Assembly (NCBI RefSeq): GCF_913776855.1
Contig: NZ_CAJYQD010000032.1
Coordinates: 79,345-143,344 of the forward strand
Length of the DNA: 64,000 nucleotides
Direction: 5' to 3'
DNA from: an uncultured Sphingomonas sp.
GTDB lineage: Bacteria > Pseudomonadota > Alphaproteobacteria > Sphingomonadales > Sphingomonadaceae
The notes under the pieces: model-generated
What the model saw: the letters and a program-made list of their open reading frames with translations, nothing else
The model's database searches: none
What the model was told of the DNA's origin: nothing
In this document: in pieces, positions 13,467 to 23,513 of the stretch
How the letters are laid out: each line of letters starts with the position of its first letter
Position numbering within the stretch: position 1 is the stretch's first letter
Program-made: the position numbers and the translations under genes

Positions 13467-13480
13467 GAAGGACCTGTGAC

Positions 13481-13897
13481 ATGCGCGCGCTTACCCTCGG
13501 CCTCGTCGCCGCTGCTACCCTGGTTTCCGGATGCACCGATTATGGCATGGGCGGCCCGCGCTATGCCGATGCGGGCTATAGCCGCTACGACTGGGACCGG
13601 CCCGATCCCGCCTATAACGGCTATGACGCCGCGCGCTATTATCGGGACGATCGACGCTACCGCGAACGCCGCCTGTCGCGGAACGACCGGGTCTATGTCG
13701 GACAGGACGGTCGTTATTATTGCCGCCGGAACGACGGTACGACCGGCCTGATTGTCGGCGGCATCGCCGGTGGCGTGCTGGGCACGGCGCTGCGTCCGGG
13801 CGGTTCGGGCCTGCTGGGCGCGATCTTGGGCGGCGCAGCCGGTGCCGCAGGCGGTCAGGCGATCGATCGCAGCAACAGCGACGTCCGCTGCCGCTAA
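13481..13897 (+). CDS. Glycine-zipper 2TM-type outer-envelope lipoprotein
   Basis: A 138-residue protein with a lipoprotein signal peptide (LVSGC lipobox, Cys18). A tyrosine/arginine/aspartate-rich segment follows (about residues 25-85). The C-terminal glycine-zipper region is GGIAGGVLG...GLLGAILGGAAGAAGG (about 92-127). The pattern resembles SlyB/OsmB-like glycine-zipper lipoproteins, which sit in the envelope and respond to stress in other bacteria. A palindrome lies upstream and a 12-bp hairpin downstream, so it is likely a single-gene unit. The precise role is unknown. Confidence 0.8.
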   Translation: MRALTLGLVAAATLVSGCTDYGMGGPRYADAGYSRYDWDRPDPAYNGYDAARYYRDDRRYRERRLSRNDRVYVGQDGRYYCRRNDGTTGLIVGGIAGGVLGTALRPGGSGLLGAILGGAAGAAGGQAIDRSNSDVRCR

Positions 13898-13924
13898 AGC
13901 CACCCGCCACGGCTGGAACGACGG

Positions 13925-13958
13925 ATCGGTCCGCCCCCTTGTACGAGGGCGGACCGAT
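13925..13958 (+). terminator. Strong hairpin after the lipoprotein gene
   Basis: A perfect 12-bp stem (ATCGGTCCGCCC at 13925-13936, GGGCGGACCGAT at 13947-13958) with a 10-base loop follows the lipoprotein stop. No T tract follows, so termination would not be classical. It could also shape the long leader of the cold-shock gene. Confidence 0.55.
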
Positions 13959-14084
13959 ACCCATATCCGGCGCGCTACAGTCGCAAATCGATGGTGTCCT
14001 GCTTTGCGGCAAGTTCCTTCTTTCCCTGCTGCCTAAGGCACGGGTGACGGGCATCTCCGCCGCCCGCAACATCCGGAAGGAAGC

Positions 14085-14300
14085 ATGATGGCCACACTTG
14101 GCACCGTAAAATTCTTCAACATCGACAAGGGCTATGGCTTCATCGCCCCCGATAATGGCGGCACCGACGCCTTCGTCCACATCTCGGCCGTCGAGCGCGC
14201 GGGCATGGTCACGCTGAACCAGAACCAGCGCGTCGGTTATGAACTGGAAGAAGACCGGCGCGGCCGGGTCAGCGCGGTCAACCTGACCGCCGCCGACTGA
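14085..14300 (+). CDS. Cold-shock domain protein (CspA family)
   Basis: A 71-residue single cold-shock domain with both RNA-binding motifs: RNP1-like KGYGFIAPD (about residues 15-23) and RNP2-like AFVHISAV (about 29-36). Such proteins bind single-stranded RNA or DNA and melt RNA structure. Two adjacent ATGs (14085, 14088) follow GGAAGGA. The leader between the previous gene and this one is about 187 bases and includes a hairpin, as is common for csp genes with regulated leaders. A strong terminator follows. Whether it is cold-induced cannot be told from sequence. Confidence 0.95.
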   Translation: MMATLGTVKFFNIDKGYGFIAPDNGGTDAFVHISAVERAGMVTLNQNQRVGYELEEDRRGRVSAVNLTAAD

Positions 14301-14308
14301 TTTCCAAG

Positions 14309-14340
14309 GGGCGGGTGGAGCATCTCCACCCGCCCTTTTG
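14309..14340 (+). terminator. Rho-independent terminator after the cold-shock gene
   Basis: A perfect 12-bp stem (GGGCGGGTGGAG at 14309-14320, CTCCACCCGCCC at 14324-14335) with a 3-base loop is followed by TTTT. This is a good intrinsic terminator 8 bases after the stop. Confidence 0.88.
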
Positions 14341-14357
14341 CTTGCAGGAGTGTTTTC

Positions 14358-14561
14358 TTGGCCGACACCGCCGAAGCCTATCGCGCCCGCGCCGCCGTGG
14401 AGCGCGCCAATGCCGAAGCCGCGACGCTGGACAATGTCCGCGATCGCTGCCGCCGCGCCGAACAGGCGTGGACCGAAATGGCCGACCGGGCCGAGCGCAC
14501 TACCGAACAGCGCCTGATCCGCGAAGCAGCCACGATCCGGCGGAGCGAAGCCGTCGGTTGA
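14358..14561 (+). CDS. Small helical protein of unknown function
   Basis: A TTG start at 14358 with CAGGAG 7 bases upstream gives a 67-residue, strongly charged, probably all-helical protein (AYRARAAVERANAEAATLDNVR, split by no proline). It resembles small coiled-coil proteins often found near stress genes, but no family is recognised. It starts just after the cold-shock terminator. Confidence 0.6.
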   Translation: MADTAEAYRARAAVERANAEAATLDNVRDRCRRAEQAWTEMADRAERTTEQRLIREAATIRRSEAVG

Positions 14562-14610
14562 ACCTGTCCGCGCGCCGGTCGTTGGATCGGCGACAGCAAA
14601 AGGATCGACC

Positions 14611-14937
14611 ATGGCCAAGCACAAGAAACACAAGCCGAAATCGCGCACCGCCGGCGTATCGACGCTGCGTACGGTCGCGCTTGCCGCAACCGGCGTAGCG
14701 GTCGGATTGTTCGGCGTCCTGCTGGCCCGACGCAAACCGGGCGAGGGCCATGCCGCGCCCGACCTGGCACTGGGCAAGGCACGGCCCGGTCCGACCGATC
14801 GCGCACCTGAAGCCTTTCGCCCCGATCCGACTGCTCCGGTGGCCGCCGCCGACCGCGAATCGCTGCGCCCGGCAACGGGACCGGTACCGTCGATGGTCGA
14901 ACCACGCGGCACCATGGCATCGCAGACCGGCGCCTGA
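14611..14937 (+). CDS. Small single-pass membrane protein of unknown function
   Basis: A 108-residue protein with a very basic N-terminus (MAKHKKHKPKSR), one hydrophobic helix (about residues 18-40) and a proline/alanine-rich tail. The basic start suggests the N-terminus stays in the cytoplasm and the tail faces the periplasm. AAAGGA precedes the ATG closely. It is convergent with the TonB receptor gene. No function can be assigned. Confidence 0.6.
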   Translation: MAKHKKHKPKSRTAGVSTLRTVALAATGVAVGLFGVLLARRKPGEGHAAPDLALGKARPGPTDRAPEAFRPDPTAPVAAADRESLRPATGPVPSMVEPRGTMASQTGA

Positions 14938-14964
14938 CGGACGGAGCGGCTGCCCGCGCGTCGG

Positions 14965-16995
14965 TCAGCCGCCCAGCCGTACCCCGAACCACAGGGTGCG
15001 GGGGGTAGCGCGCTCCACCACGCCATCGCCGCCGATCGCGGTTTCGATCCGGGTGTCGGTGACATTCTCGGCCCGCGCCTCGAATGCCAGCCAGCGGGTT
15101 GCCGGAACGGTGGCGATCAAATCGAGTGTCGTGGCGGCGGACAGGCGGCGCAGATTGGCATCGTCCTCATACTGGCCCGCAACGTGGCGTAGCGTCGCCG
15201 AAGCCTGCCACCGGTCGCGCCGCCAGCCGATCGTCGCCGATCCATTATGCGCCGGGGTCTGCGCCGGACGCAGCCCGTCCAGCGCACCGCCATCGCGTAC
15301 CCGTGCATCGGTATAGGCGTAGGACAGCCGCCCTTCGACCGCGCCCAGCCGACCCGACGCGTCCAGCTCGATTCCTCGTACGCGAACATGATCGAGGTTC
15401 GCGCGTCGGCGATACACGCCCGCCGCCGATACGAAGCCGACACCCGGAAAATTGCCCGGCCCGTTGGCGACGGTCACATTGGCAATGGCATCGCGCAGAT
15501 CGTTCGCGAACGCGGTCGCGGCAAACCGGAGGCCGGCGGCGGGGCGAAGATCCACCCCGGCCTCCCCGCCCCACAGGGTTTCCGGCGCGAGCGTGGCTTC
15601 GGCGGCAGTGGCATCGGCCCCGACGCGAAAGGGTCGGTACAGTTCGTTGAGCGTCGGCAAGCGCCACCCGCGATAGCCCGCCAGTCGCAGCGTCACCCGG
15701 TCCGCCGGCGTCCACGCCACCCCGCCGCGGCCGGTCGGCTGCCAGCCCTGTCGATCGACGAAGCGTTGGTCGGTCAGCGTCGCACCGGTCAGCGCCGCCT
15801 CCTGCAACCGGCCCTTGCCGATCGTCCAGCGATCGATCCGCCCCCCCGCGCTCAGCACGACATCGCCGGTCGTGACGCTGGCATCGGCGAACAGGCCGGC
15901 GGTCGTGTTCCGCCCACCCGCGACCCGCCGCCGCGTCGGGTTGCCCGCGACATAGGTGTAAAGCTCCTGTGTCTCGCCAGTGACGACGCGGACATCGCCC
16001 CCCAGCCGCAGCGACAAAGCGCCGAGGGCCGGAGCGATCTCCGCCTGCCCCCCGATGCCGGTCGCAGGCACATTATACTGGTCGAGGGTCAGCGCGGTCG
16101 ACGCCCGCCCCGCCGCGATACTGGCGAACCGGCTGGCAAAGGCGCGGGTCTGCAGATAGCCGAGCAGCGACCAGCCGAACGGCCCGCGCCCGACCAGCCG
16201 GACACTGGCGTCTGCGCCTTCGCTGCGATTGTCGGTGAAGTCGAGGCCGCGGTCGCGCCGGTCGGTGAACCCCGATATATTGGCCTGTAGTTCGGTGGCG
16301 GGGGCGACCTGCACCACCGCACGCGCCGCTGCACTGGCCTGCTCGAACGGTGCGGCGCGATCGGCGGGGCCGCGATCCCCGCGCACGATCGACACAAAGC
16401 CGTTGCCGCGCGCATAGGCGCCCGACAGAATGGCAAAGCCGCCGCTGCGCACCAGTGCGGCCGATCCGCGGGCGTCGAGCGAGGCGCGGCTGCCCCCGGC
16501 AATCGATGCCGCGAACGGGGGCAGGTCGCCCGGCCCGGCGCTATCGAGTTCGACCGTTCCGGCCAACGCCCCCGGTCCGGCCACGCCGCTACCGCCGCCG
16601 CGCGTCACCCGTATTCGACCGAGCCGGTCGGTCGCATAGGCCGGAAAGGCGACCCAGCCGCCGAACGGATCGGCCTGCGGCACGCCGTCGAGCAGCAGCA
16701 GCGCGCGGCTCGACGCGTTGCCGCCAAGGCCGCGCAGCGTGATCCCTTGCGACGTCGGATTGGCGCTGCGCGAATCGGAACGGCGAAATTGCTGGAGGCC
16801 GGCGACATCGCGCAGCACATTCTCCACCCGGCCGCTGGCCGATGCCAGAATACGGTCCCGGTCCAGCGTCACGATGTCATACACCCGGTCGCCCGGCGCA
16901 TCGGCCAGCCCGCGCCCGGTCACGACGATCTCCGGCGCGTCCTGCGCCGTCGCCGCGCCCGGCCATGCGGCCAGCAACCATAGAAAACGCTTCAA
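14965..16995 (-). CDS. TonB-dependent outer-membrane receptor
   Basis: I take the TTG at 16995, giving 676 residues, because it starts a clean signal peptide (KRFLWLLAAWPGAATAQ). Earlier starts would overlap the SufA-like gene. After the signal come a TonB-box-like EIVVTG, a plug domain (about 35-150, with LRGLGGNASSRALLLLDGVPQ) and a 22-strand-type barrel ending LWFGVRLGG. These receptors import iron complexes, vitamin B12 or other scarce nutrients with TonB energy. It sits 22 bases after the sufA-like gene on the same strand, so it may be read through from the SUF operon and could serve iron uptake. The ligand is unknown. Confidence 0.9.
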   Translation of the reverse strand: MKRFLWLLAAWPGAATAQDAPEIVVTGRGLADAPGDRVYDIVTLDRDRILASASGRVENVLRDVAGLQQFRRSDSRSANPTSQGITLRGLGGNASSRALLLLDGVPQADPFGGWVAFPAYATDRLGRIRVTRGGGSGVAGPGALAGTVELDSAGPGDLPPFAASIAGGSRASLDARGSAALVRSGGFAILSGAYARGNGFVSIVRGDRGPADRAAPFEQASAAARAVVQVAPATELQANISGFTDRRDRGLDFTDNRSEGADASVRLVGRGPFGWSLLGYLQTRAFASRFASIAAGRASTALTLDQYNVPATGIGGQAEIAPALGALSLRLGGDVRVVTGETQELYTYVAGNPTRRRVAGGRNTTAGLFADASVTTGDVVLSAGGRIDRWTIGKGRLQEAALTGATLTDQRFVDRQGWQPTGRGGVAWTPADRVTLRLAGYRGWRLPTLNELYRPFRVGADATAAEATLAPETLWGGEAGVDLRPAAGLRFAATAFANDLRDAIANVTVANGPGNFPGVGFVSAAGVYRRRANLDHVRVRGIELDASGRLGAVEGRLSYAYTDARVRDGGALDGLRPAQTPAHNGSATIGWRRDRWQASATLRHVAGQYEDDANLRRLSAATTLDLIATVPATRWLAFEARAENVTDTRIETAIGGDGVVERATPRTLWFGVRLGG

Positions 16996-17017
16996 CCCTG
17001 CCCCCGACTTGGGACGA

Positions 17018-17365
17018 TCAGACCGTGAAGCTCTCCCCGCATCCGCACGCGCCCTTGGCATTCGGATTGGCGAAGACGAAGCCCGCGGTGAAATCGTCCT
17101 CGACCCAGTCCATCGTCGAACCGATCAGGTACAGGATCGATCCGCCATCGACGAAGAAGGTACCGCCCGGCGTTTCGATCCGTTCGTCCATCGCATTCGC
17201 CGCGGTGACGTAATCGACCGAATAGGCAAGGCCCGAACAGCCACGGCGCGGCGTCGACAGCTTGACACCGATCGCATCCGCCGGCGCCTTCGCCATCAGG
17301 TCGGCGACGCGCCGTTCGGCATTGGCGGTCAGGATGATCGCGGCGGGACGAACGCGCGTGGCCAT
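17018..17365 (-). CDS. A-type Fe-S carrier (SufA/ErpA-like, HesB family)
   Basis: The ATG at 17365 overlaps the stop of the upstream gene (TAATG) and gives 115 residues. The three ligand cysteines of A-type carriers are present: Cys43 (RRGCSGLAY), Cys107 and Cys109 (GACGCGESF). Such proteins accept clusters from the SufBCD scaffold and pass them to client enzymes. It is the last suf gene of the operon and is followed by the TonB receptor. SufA and ErpA cannot be told apart by eye. Confidence 0.93.
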   Translation of the reverse strand: MATRVRPAAIILTANAERRVADLMAKAPADAIGVKLSTPRRGCSGLAYSVDYVTAANAMDERIETPGGTFFVDGGSILYLIGSTMDWVEDDFTAGFVFANPNAKGACGCGESFTV

Positions 17366-17823
17366 TACAGCATCCCCAGTTCGAGCTTGGCGTCGTCCGA
17401 CATCTTTTGCGGGTCCCATGGCGGGTCCCAGACAAGGTTGACGTCAGCGGTAGAGACGCCCGGCACAGCCGACACGCGCAGTTCGACCTCGGCCGGCATC
17501 GATTCCGCAACCGGGCAATGCGGCGTGGTCAGCGTCATCGTCACCGCGACATGGCCGTTGTCGGCCACGTCGACACCGTAGATCAGGCCGAGATCATAGA
17601 TGTTGACCGGGATTTCGGGATCGAAGATTTCCTTCAGCGCGGCGATCACCGCTTCGTACACATCGCCGCCCGGTTCGCCTGTCGAAACCGGCACCGGCTT
17701 CTGCGCCAGGAAATCGCCCAGATAGTCGCGCTGGCGCGGTGCGTCGGCATCGGTCACCCGTGCGCGCGGCGGCGGGGTCACCGCGTCGACTTCCTCGACC
17801 TCAAAGCTGCGTTCGTCGTTCAT
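17365..17823 (-). CDS. SUF-associated MIP18/PaaD-family protein (SufT-like)
   Basis: A 152-residue protein with the DUF59 core. DPEIPVNIYDLGLIY occupies residues 68-82, and the conserved cysteine Cys103 lies in TTPHCPVAESM. The first 50 residues form an extra, probably disordered tail rich in Asp and Pro. SufT homologues help mature Fe-S proteins under high demand. The position between sufS and the A-type carrier gene supports this. The ATG overlaps the sufS stop by four bases (ATGA). Confidence 0.9.
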   Translation of the reverse strand: MNDERSFEVEEVDAVTPPPRARVTDADAPRQRDYLGDFLAQKPVPVSTGEPGGDVYEAVIAALKEIFDPEIPVNIYDLGLIYGVDVADNGHVAVTMTLTTPHCPVAESMPAEVELRVSAVPGVSTADVNLVWDPPWDPQKMSDDAKLELGML

Positions 17824-19025
17824 CCGAAAATCCTGCTCACCCGTTCCAGTCCGCGCACCAGCGCATCGACATCGGCCGGTCCGTTATATACGCCGAAGCT
17901 CGCCCGCGCGGTGGCGGGGACGCCCAGCACGTCCATCAGCGGCTGTGCGCAATGATGGCCGGCACGGATCGCGACGCGTTCCTCGTCCAAGATGGTGCCG
18001 ACATCATGCGGATGCACCCCCTCTACGACGAAACTGACGATTCCGGCGGAGTCGTCGGGTCCGAGCAGCCGGACGGAGTTGATCCGGCCCAGCGCCTCGC
18101 GCGTGGTGATCACCAGCGCGGCTTCGTGCGCGTGGATCGCGTCCAGCCCGATGCTGTCCACATAATCGATCGCAGCGTGCAGGCCGAGCGCGCCGACGAT
18201 ATGCGGCGTTCCCGCTTCGAACCGCGCCGGCGGCGGGGCATAGGTGGTGCGTTCGAACGTCACCCGGTCGATCATGGCGCCGCCGCCCTGCACCGGATGC
18301 ATCGCGTCGAGCAGGTCCGGTCGCCCCCACAGGACGCCGATCCCGGTCGGGCCGTACAGCTTGTGTCCGGAAAGCACGTAGAAATCGCAGTCGAGCGCCG
18401 CGACGTCCACACGCACGCGCGGCACCGCCTGGCACCCGTCGAGCAACAGCTTCGCCCCGACCGAATGGGCGATGTCCGCCGCGCGGCGGCCGTCCAGGAC
18501 CGATCCCAGCACGTTCGACACATGCGCCAGCGCGACCAGCTTATGCTCGGGCCGGATTATCGCCGCCATCGCATCGAGGTCGATGCGGCCGTCCTCAGTC
18601 AGCGGCACGACATCGATCGCCGCCCCGATCCGCTCGGCAATCAACTGCCACGGCACGATGTTCGAATGGTGTTCGAGCATCGACAGCAGGATACGGTCGC
18701 CAGCCTTCAGGTGACGCTCGGCCCACCCTTGCGCGACCAGGTTGATCCCCTCGGTCGCGCCGCGCACGAACACGCATTCTTCCGGAGCGCCGGCACCGAT
18801 GAACGACGCGACCCGACGACGTGCCGCTTCATAGGCGAGCGTCATGTCGGCCGAACGCTGATACACGCCGCGATGCACCGTGGCGTAGGTCGTGTCATAG
18901 GCGCGGGTGATCGCGTCGATCACCGCCTGCGGCTTTTGCGAGGTCGCGGCGGTGTCGAGATACGACCAGCCGGCGGGGATCGCCGGGAAGTCGCTGACGC
19001 GGTCAAGGGGGGTGGTGTTGGTCAA
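17820..19025 (-). CDS. sufS: Cysteine desulfurase SufS
   Basis: I prefer the TTG at 19025, which overlaps the sufD stop (TTGA) and has GGAAG upstream, giving 401 residues. An ATG at 19043 would add six residues. This is a class V aminotransferase-fold PLP enzyme. The PLP lysine is Lys222 in LSGHKLYG, and the catalytic cysteine is Cys359 in RAGHHCAQP, with the RAGxHCAQP motif of group II SufS. It takes sulfur from cysteine and gives it to the SufBCD scaffold. It lacks a visible SufE or SufU neighbour, so the sulfur acceptor must be elsewhere or absent. Confidence 0.97.
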   Translation of the reverse strand: MTNTTPLDRVSDFPAIPAGWSYLDTAATSQKPQAVIDAITRAYDTTYATVHRGVYQRSADMTLAYEAARRRVASFIGAGAPEECVFVRGATEGINLVAQGWAERHLKAGDRILLSMLEHHSNIVPWQLIAERIGAAIDVVPLTEDGRIDLDAMAAIIRPEHKLVALAHVSNVLGSVLDGRRAADIAHSVGAKLLLDGCQAVPRVRVDVAALDCDFYVLSGHKLYGPTGIGVLWGRPDLLDAMHPVQGGGAMIDRVTFERTTYAPPPARFEAGTPHIVGALGLHAAIDYVDSIGLDAIHAHEAALVITTREALGRINSVRLLGPDDSAGIVSFVVEGVHPHDVGTILDEERVAIRAGHHCAQPLMDVLGVPATARASFGVYNGPADVDALVRGLERVSRIFG

Positions 19026-20097
19026 AGCGCCGCTTCCAGCCATGCATCGGCATCGGCGGCGAACGCTTCGCGCACCGTCTCGTCCCCGATCCGGTCGAGC
19101 GCGTCCGCGACGAAGGCCGTGGTCAGCAGCGCCTTGGCCCGCGCCTCAGTCACACCGCGGCTGCGCAGGTAGAACAGCGCCTTCGCGTCGAGTTCACCGA
19201 CCGTCGCGCCATGCGCGCACTTCACGTCGTCGGCAAAGATTTCGAGTTCGGGCTTCAGGTTGACCGTCGCCGTCCGTTGCAACAGCAGGCCGCGCAGCGA
19301 CTGTTCGCCATCGGTCTTCTGCGCACCACGCGCCACTTCGACGCGGGCGGCAAGGCTGGCCTGGCTCCGATCGGCGGCGACCGCGCGCCACGTCTGGCGG
19401 CTCGATCCGTTGAGCGCGGCGTGGCGGACGGCGACGGCACATTCCTGCCGCTGGTCCTCGCGGGTCAGCAGCGCGCCGCCATAGTCAACGAACGCGCTAT
19501 CGCCATCGAGCGTCAGCTGCGCGTCGATCCGGCTACCCATGCCGCCGGCCCCCAGGAATAGCGACACGAGGCTCGCACCCTCGCCCACCACCGCTTCGTC
19601 GCGGATCGATACGAAGCCGTCCGACTGGAGCAGGCGGACGCTGCGCATCAGCCGCGCACCGCGTTCGAGATCGATCTGCGTCAGGCGGTTGGTCCAGCCG
19701 GTGCCGACATAGGTTTCGACCACCGACGCGACGGCATCCTCGTCCAGCGTCAACCGGGCGGGAACGTGGTTCTCGGCACCGGTCGCGACATGAACGATCT
19801 GTACGGTGTCCGCGATCTCGGTCGCCGACAGGTCGATGGACCAGCCCGCCGCACCCGATGCCTGCACGCCCAGCGGATGTGCGGTATCGAGCGTCAGCGG
19901 CGACAGCGCGACATGACCCGGCGTGCTGCGATCGGCGGCATAGACACCGTCGACGAACAGGATGCGCGGGCCGGCAATGTCGAGCCAGTAGCCGTCGGCA
20001 TTCGCCGCTTCACCACGGGCGGATGCAGCCGCGCCGGTCAGTGCGGCAAGGTCCGTCCAGCGGAACGCCTCGTCACGGTTGGAGGGGAGCGTCGCCA

Positions 20098-20098
<1 letters not shown>
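19022..20098 (-). CDS. sufD: Fe-S scaffold component SufD
   Basis: A 358-residue SufB/SufD-family protein. The C-terminal core carries the conserved segment CAHGATVGELD (near residue 293), with the conserved Cys and His of the family. The N-terminal portion is shorter and more variable than in SufB, as expected. With SufB and SufC it forms the SufBC2D scaffold. Its start touches the sufC stop (TAATG), so the two are coupled. Confidence 0.93.
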
Positions 20099-20841
<743 letters not shown>

Positions 20842-20881
20842 GTTCCGTCCTGTTCGTGCGACCGCGGCCGCAAATCTCGTA

Positions 20882-21178
20882 TTACGGCGTCTCGCCCGCG
20901 ACCGGTTCGGTGCCGAACTCGGCCTCGGCGGCGTCCGGGTTGGTCAGCACCGCCTTCATCGACGCGTCGATCTTGTCGAGCATCGCCGCATGGGCCTTCG
21001 CCACCTTCGCCCGCACCGGCGCGCAAGCCTTGGCCGCGTCATCGAAGATCGCAACCCGCGCCGCCGCCTCAGTCGGCGGCTTTTCCATGCGCGGATCGGT
21101 GTTGATCCGTTCCGACAGACAATCGGCATAGGGCGCGGTAGGTGCAACTGCCTGCAAGGCGAGCAGCAGCGCGATCAT
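20882..21178 (-). CDS. Small exported protein inside the suf operon (1)
   Basis: A 98-residue protein with a short signal-like N-terminus ([19 protein letters not shown]). It has two cysteines (in ADCLSE and AKACAP), which could form a disulfide in the periplasm, and a predicted helical body. It overlaps the next upstream gene by four bases (ATGA). It has no recognised family. Its presence between sufB and sufC is unusual compared with the textbook sufBCDS order. Confidence 0.65.
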   Translation of the reverse strand: MIALLLALQAVAPTAPYADCLSERINTDPRMEKPPTEAAARVAIFDDAAKACAPVRAKVAKAHAAMLDKIDASMKAVLTNPDAAEAEFGTEPVAGETP

Positions 21179-21483
21179 TGGGCCACCCGCAGTTCAGCAA
21201 CCCGATCGAGGATCGCCGGCCGCCGTTCGGCAACGCACGCCGCGATCTCGGCCTTCCCAGCACGCTTCTGGTCGGCGCACCAGCCGATCGCCTCGCACCC
21301 AGCCGTCTGGATCACGGGATCAACGTCCTTGCTCATCGCGCGACAGCTTCGCAGCGCCGACTTGCGCAGCGTGTAATGGAGATTCGCGCTGCGCAGCTTG
21401 CGCCCGATCACGACGATCTCCTCCTCGGGCGTCGCGGCCGGCATCGGCGTCTGCGTCATCAGGGCGGCGGCCAGCACGATCAC
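21175..21483 (-). CDS. Small exported protein inside the suf operon (2)
   Basis: A 102-residue protein with a short hydrophobic N-terminus and the stretch [10 protein letters not shown], a pattern common to small exported sphingomonad proteins. Four cysteines are present (LRSCRA, AGCEA, GWCAD, AACVAE), which could make two disulfides. It overlaps the sufB stop by four bases and the next small gene by four bases. No function is known. Confidence 0.65.
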   Translation of the reverse strand: MIVLAAALMTQTPMPAATPEEEIVVIGRKLRSANLHYTLRKSALRSCRAMSKDVDPVIQTAGCEAIGWCADQKRAGKAEIAACVAERRPAILDRVAELRVAQ

Positions 21484-22943
21484 CCCACCGACCCTTCAAG
21501 GCTGATGCCGAGCAGCTTCTGCGCCTCAACCGCGAATTCCATCGGCAGCTGTTGCAGCACTTCGCGCGCGAAGCCATTGACGATCAGCGCGACCGCCGCC
21601 TCCGAATCCAGCCCGCGCTGCATCGCGTAGAACATCTGGTCCTCGGAAATCTTCGAGGTGGTCGCCTCATGCTCGATCTGCGCCGAGGGATTCTTGACCT
21701 CGATATAGGGCACGGTGTGGGCGCCGCACTGGTCGCCGAGCAACAGGCTGTCGCACTGGGTGAAGTTGCGCACGCCCTCTGCCGAGCGGCCGACGCGCAC
21801 CAGCCCGCGATAGGTATTGTCGCTGCGGCCCGCGCTGATCCCCTTCGACACGATGGTCGAGCGCGATCCCTTGCCCAGATGGATCATCTTGGTGCCGGTA
21901 TCGGCCTGCTGGCGATTGTTGGTTACCGCGACCGAATAGAATTCGCCGACCGAATTTTCGCCCGCCAGCACGCAGGACGGGTATTTCCACGTGATCGCCG
22001 AACCGGTTTCGACCTGCGTCCAAGACACCTTCGAGTTCTTGCCCTGACACAGCGCACGCTTGGTCACGAAATTGTAGATGCCGCCCTTCCCGTTCTCGTC
22101 GCCGGGATACCAGTTCTGGACGGTGCTGTACTTGATCTCGGCATCGTCCAGCGCGACCAGCTCGACCACCGCCGCGTGCAGCTGGTTCTCGTCGCGCATC
22201 GGCGCGGTGCAGCCTTCGAGGTAGCTGACATAGCTGCCCTTGTCGGCAACGATCAGCGTGCGTTCGAACTGGCCGGTATTTTCCGCGTTGATCCGGAAAT
22301 AGGTCGACAGCTCCATCGGGCAGCGCACGCCCTCCGGAATGTAGACAAAGGTGCCGTCCGAAAAGACCGCGCTGTTCAGCGTCGCGAAGAAGTTATCGCG
22401 CTGCGGCACGACCTTGCCCAGCCACTTGCGGACTAGCTCTGGATATTCGCGGATCGCCTCGGAGATCGAACGGAAGATGACGCCGGCGGCTTCCAGTTCC
22501 TTGCGGAAGGTCGTCGCGACCGAGACGCTGTCGAACACCGCGTCGACCGCAACCTTGCGCGATCCCTCGACCCCGGCGAGGACCTTCTGCTCCTCGATCG
22601 GGATGCCGAGCTTTTCGTAGACGCGCAGAATCTCGGGATCGACTTCATCGAGCGACCCCAGTTTCGGCTTCGCCTTCGGCTCGGCGTAATAATAGGCGTC
22701 CTGATAATCGATCGGGTCGAGGTTCAGCTTGGCCCAGTCGGGCGCCTTCATCGTCTGCCACAGGCGGAACGCCTTCAGCCGCCAGTCGAGCATCCATTCC
22801 GGCTCGTTCTTCTTGGCGCTGATATAGCGAACCGTGTCCTCGCTCAGCCCCTTGGGCGCGAAGTCCTGTTCGATGTCCGAGGAGAAACCCCACTCGTACT
22901 TCTTGTTGGCGGCGGCGAGCGCCTCGGCATTCTTGGTGGCCAT
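21480..22943 (-). CDS. sufB: Fe-S cluster scaffold SufB
   Basis: The ATG at 22943 gives 487 residues; the GTG just before it is an alternative. The protein matches SufB over its full length: N-terminal [20 protein letters not shown], central [19 protein letters not shown] and C-terminal [16 protein letters not shown]. It is the platform on which clusters are built in the SufBC2D complex. It directly follows the Rrf2-type regulator, whose stop it overlaps, so both are probably translated together and controlled by that regulator. Confidence 0.98.
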   Translation of the reverse strand: MATKNAEALAAANKKYEWGFSSDIEQDFAPKGLSEDTVRYISAKKNEPEWMLDWRLKAFRLWQTMKAPDWAKLNLDPIDYQDAYYYAEPKAKPKLGSLDEVDPEILRVYEKLGIPIEEQKVLAGVEGSRKVAVDAVFDSVSVATTFRKELEAAGVIFRSISEAIREYPELVRKWLGKVVPQRDNFFATLNSAVFSDGTFVYIPEGVRCPMELSTYFRINAENTGQFERTLIVADKGSYVSYLEGCTAPMRDENQLHAAVVELVALDDAEIKYSTVQNWYPGDENGKGGIYNFVTKRALCQGKNSKVSWTQVETGSAITWKYPSCVLAGENSVGEFYSVAVTNNRQQADTGTKMIHLGKGSRSTIVSKGISAGRSDNTYRGLVRVGRSAEGVRNFTQCDSLLLGDQCGAHTVPYIEVKNPSAQIEHEATTSKISEDQMFYAMQRGLDSEAAVALIVNGFAREVLQQLPMEFAVEAQKLLGISLEGSVG

Positions 22944-23371
22944 CACACTACCTCTTGGGGCATCGCCCCGGTGTTCGCGAGTTGGGCGAGCGTCACGCCC
23001 GCCAAGGCGCCCCGGACCACGGCGTTGACCGTGCCGGCATGGGGGCGGATCATGCAGTTCGTCTCAACCGCGCAGTCATGCCGCGCGGCATCGACGCAGG
23101 TGGTGAGCGCGATCGGCCCCTCGATCGCCTCGATGATCTGGGCAAGGTCGATCGCGTGGGGGCCGCGGGCAAGGCGGAAGCCGCCGCCGCTGCCGCGCCC
23201 GGTTTCGATCAGCGACGCGGCGGACAGCCGACTGACCAGCTTCTGCACGGTCGGCAGCGGCAGGCCGGTTTCCTCCGCCAGCGCGGTCGCCGTGACGCGC
23301 GCGTCCCCGCCCCGCCGCGCGGTGGCGGCGAGCAGGACGACGGCATAGTCGGCAAGGCTGGAAAGGCGCAT
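22943..23371 (-). CDS. Rrf2-family regulator of the SUF operon
   Basis: The ATG at 23371 starts the canonical [11 protein letters not shown] and gives 142 residues. A winged helix-turn-helix occupies about residues 5-65. Three cysteines (Cys92, Cys100, Cys106) in the linker match the Fe-S-binding positions of IscR-like proteins. It most resembles the SUF-associated Rrf2 regulator family, which uses an Fe-S cluster to sense cluster status and represses or activates the operon. It is the first gene of the suf operon. A weak TTGACC -35-like element lies at 23429-23434 on the minus strand. Confidence 0.93.
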   Translation of the reverse strand: MRLSSLADYAVVLLAATARRGGDARVTATALAEETGLPLPTVQKLVSRLSAASLIETGRGSGGGFRLARGPHAIDLAQIIEAIEGPIALTTCVDAARHDCAVETNCMIRPHAGTVNAVVRGALAGVTLAQLANTGAMPQEVV

Positions 23372-23513
23372 CGCTTCCTTAATCGGATCGTTCCGGTCGG
23401 ATTGGCATGTGGTCGCGCGCGGGGCATAGGTCAACCGAGTTTGTTCCGATTGCTGTGATCGATTGTCGGGTCGGGGATTGGTTCGGCCGCGCTCCGGCGA
23501 TACAGCGGCCGAC

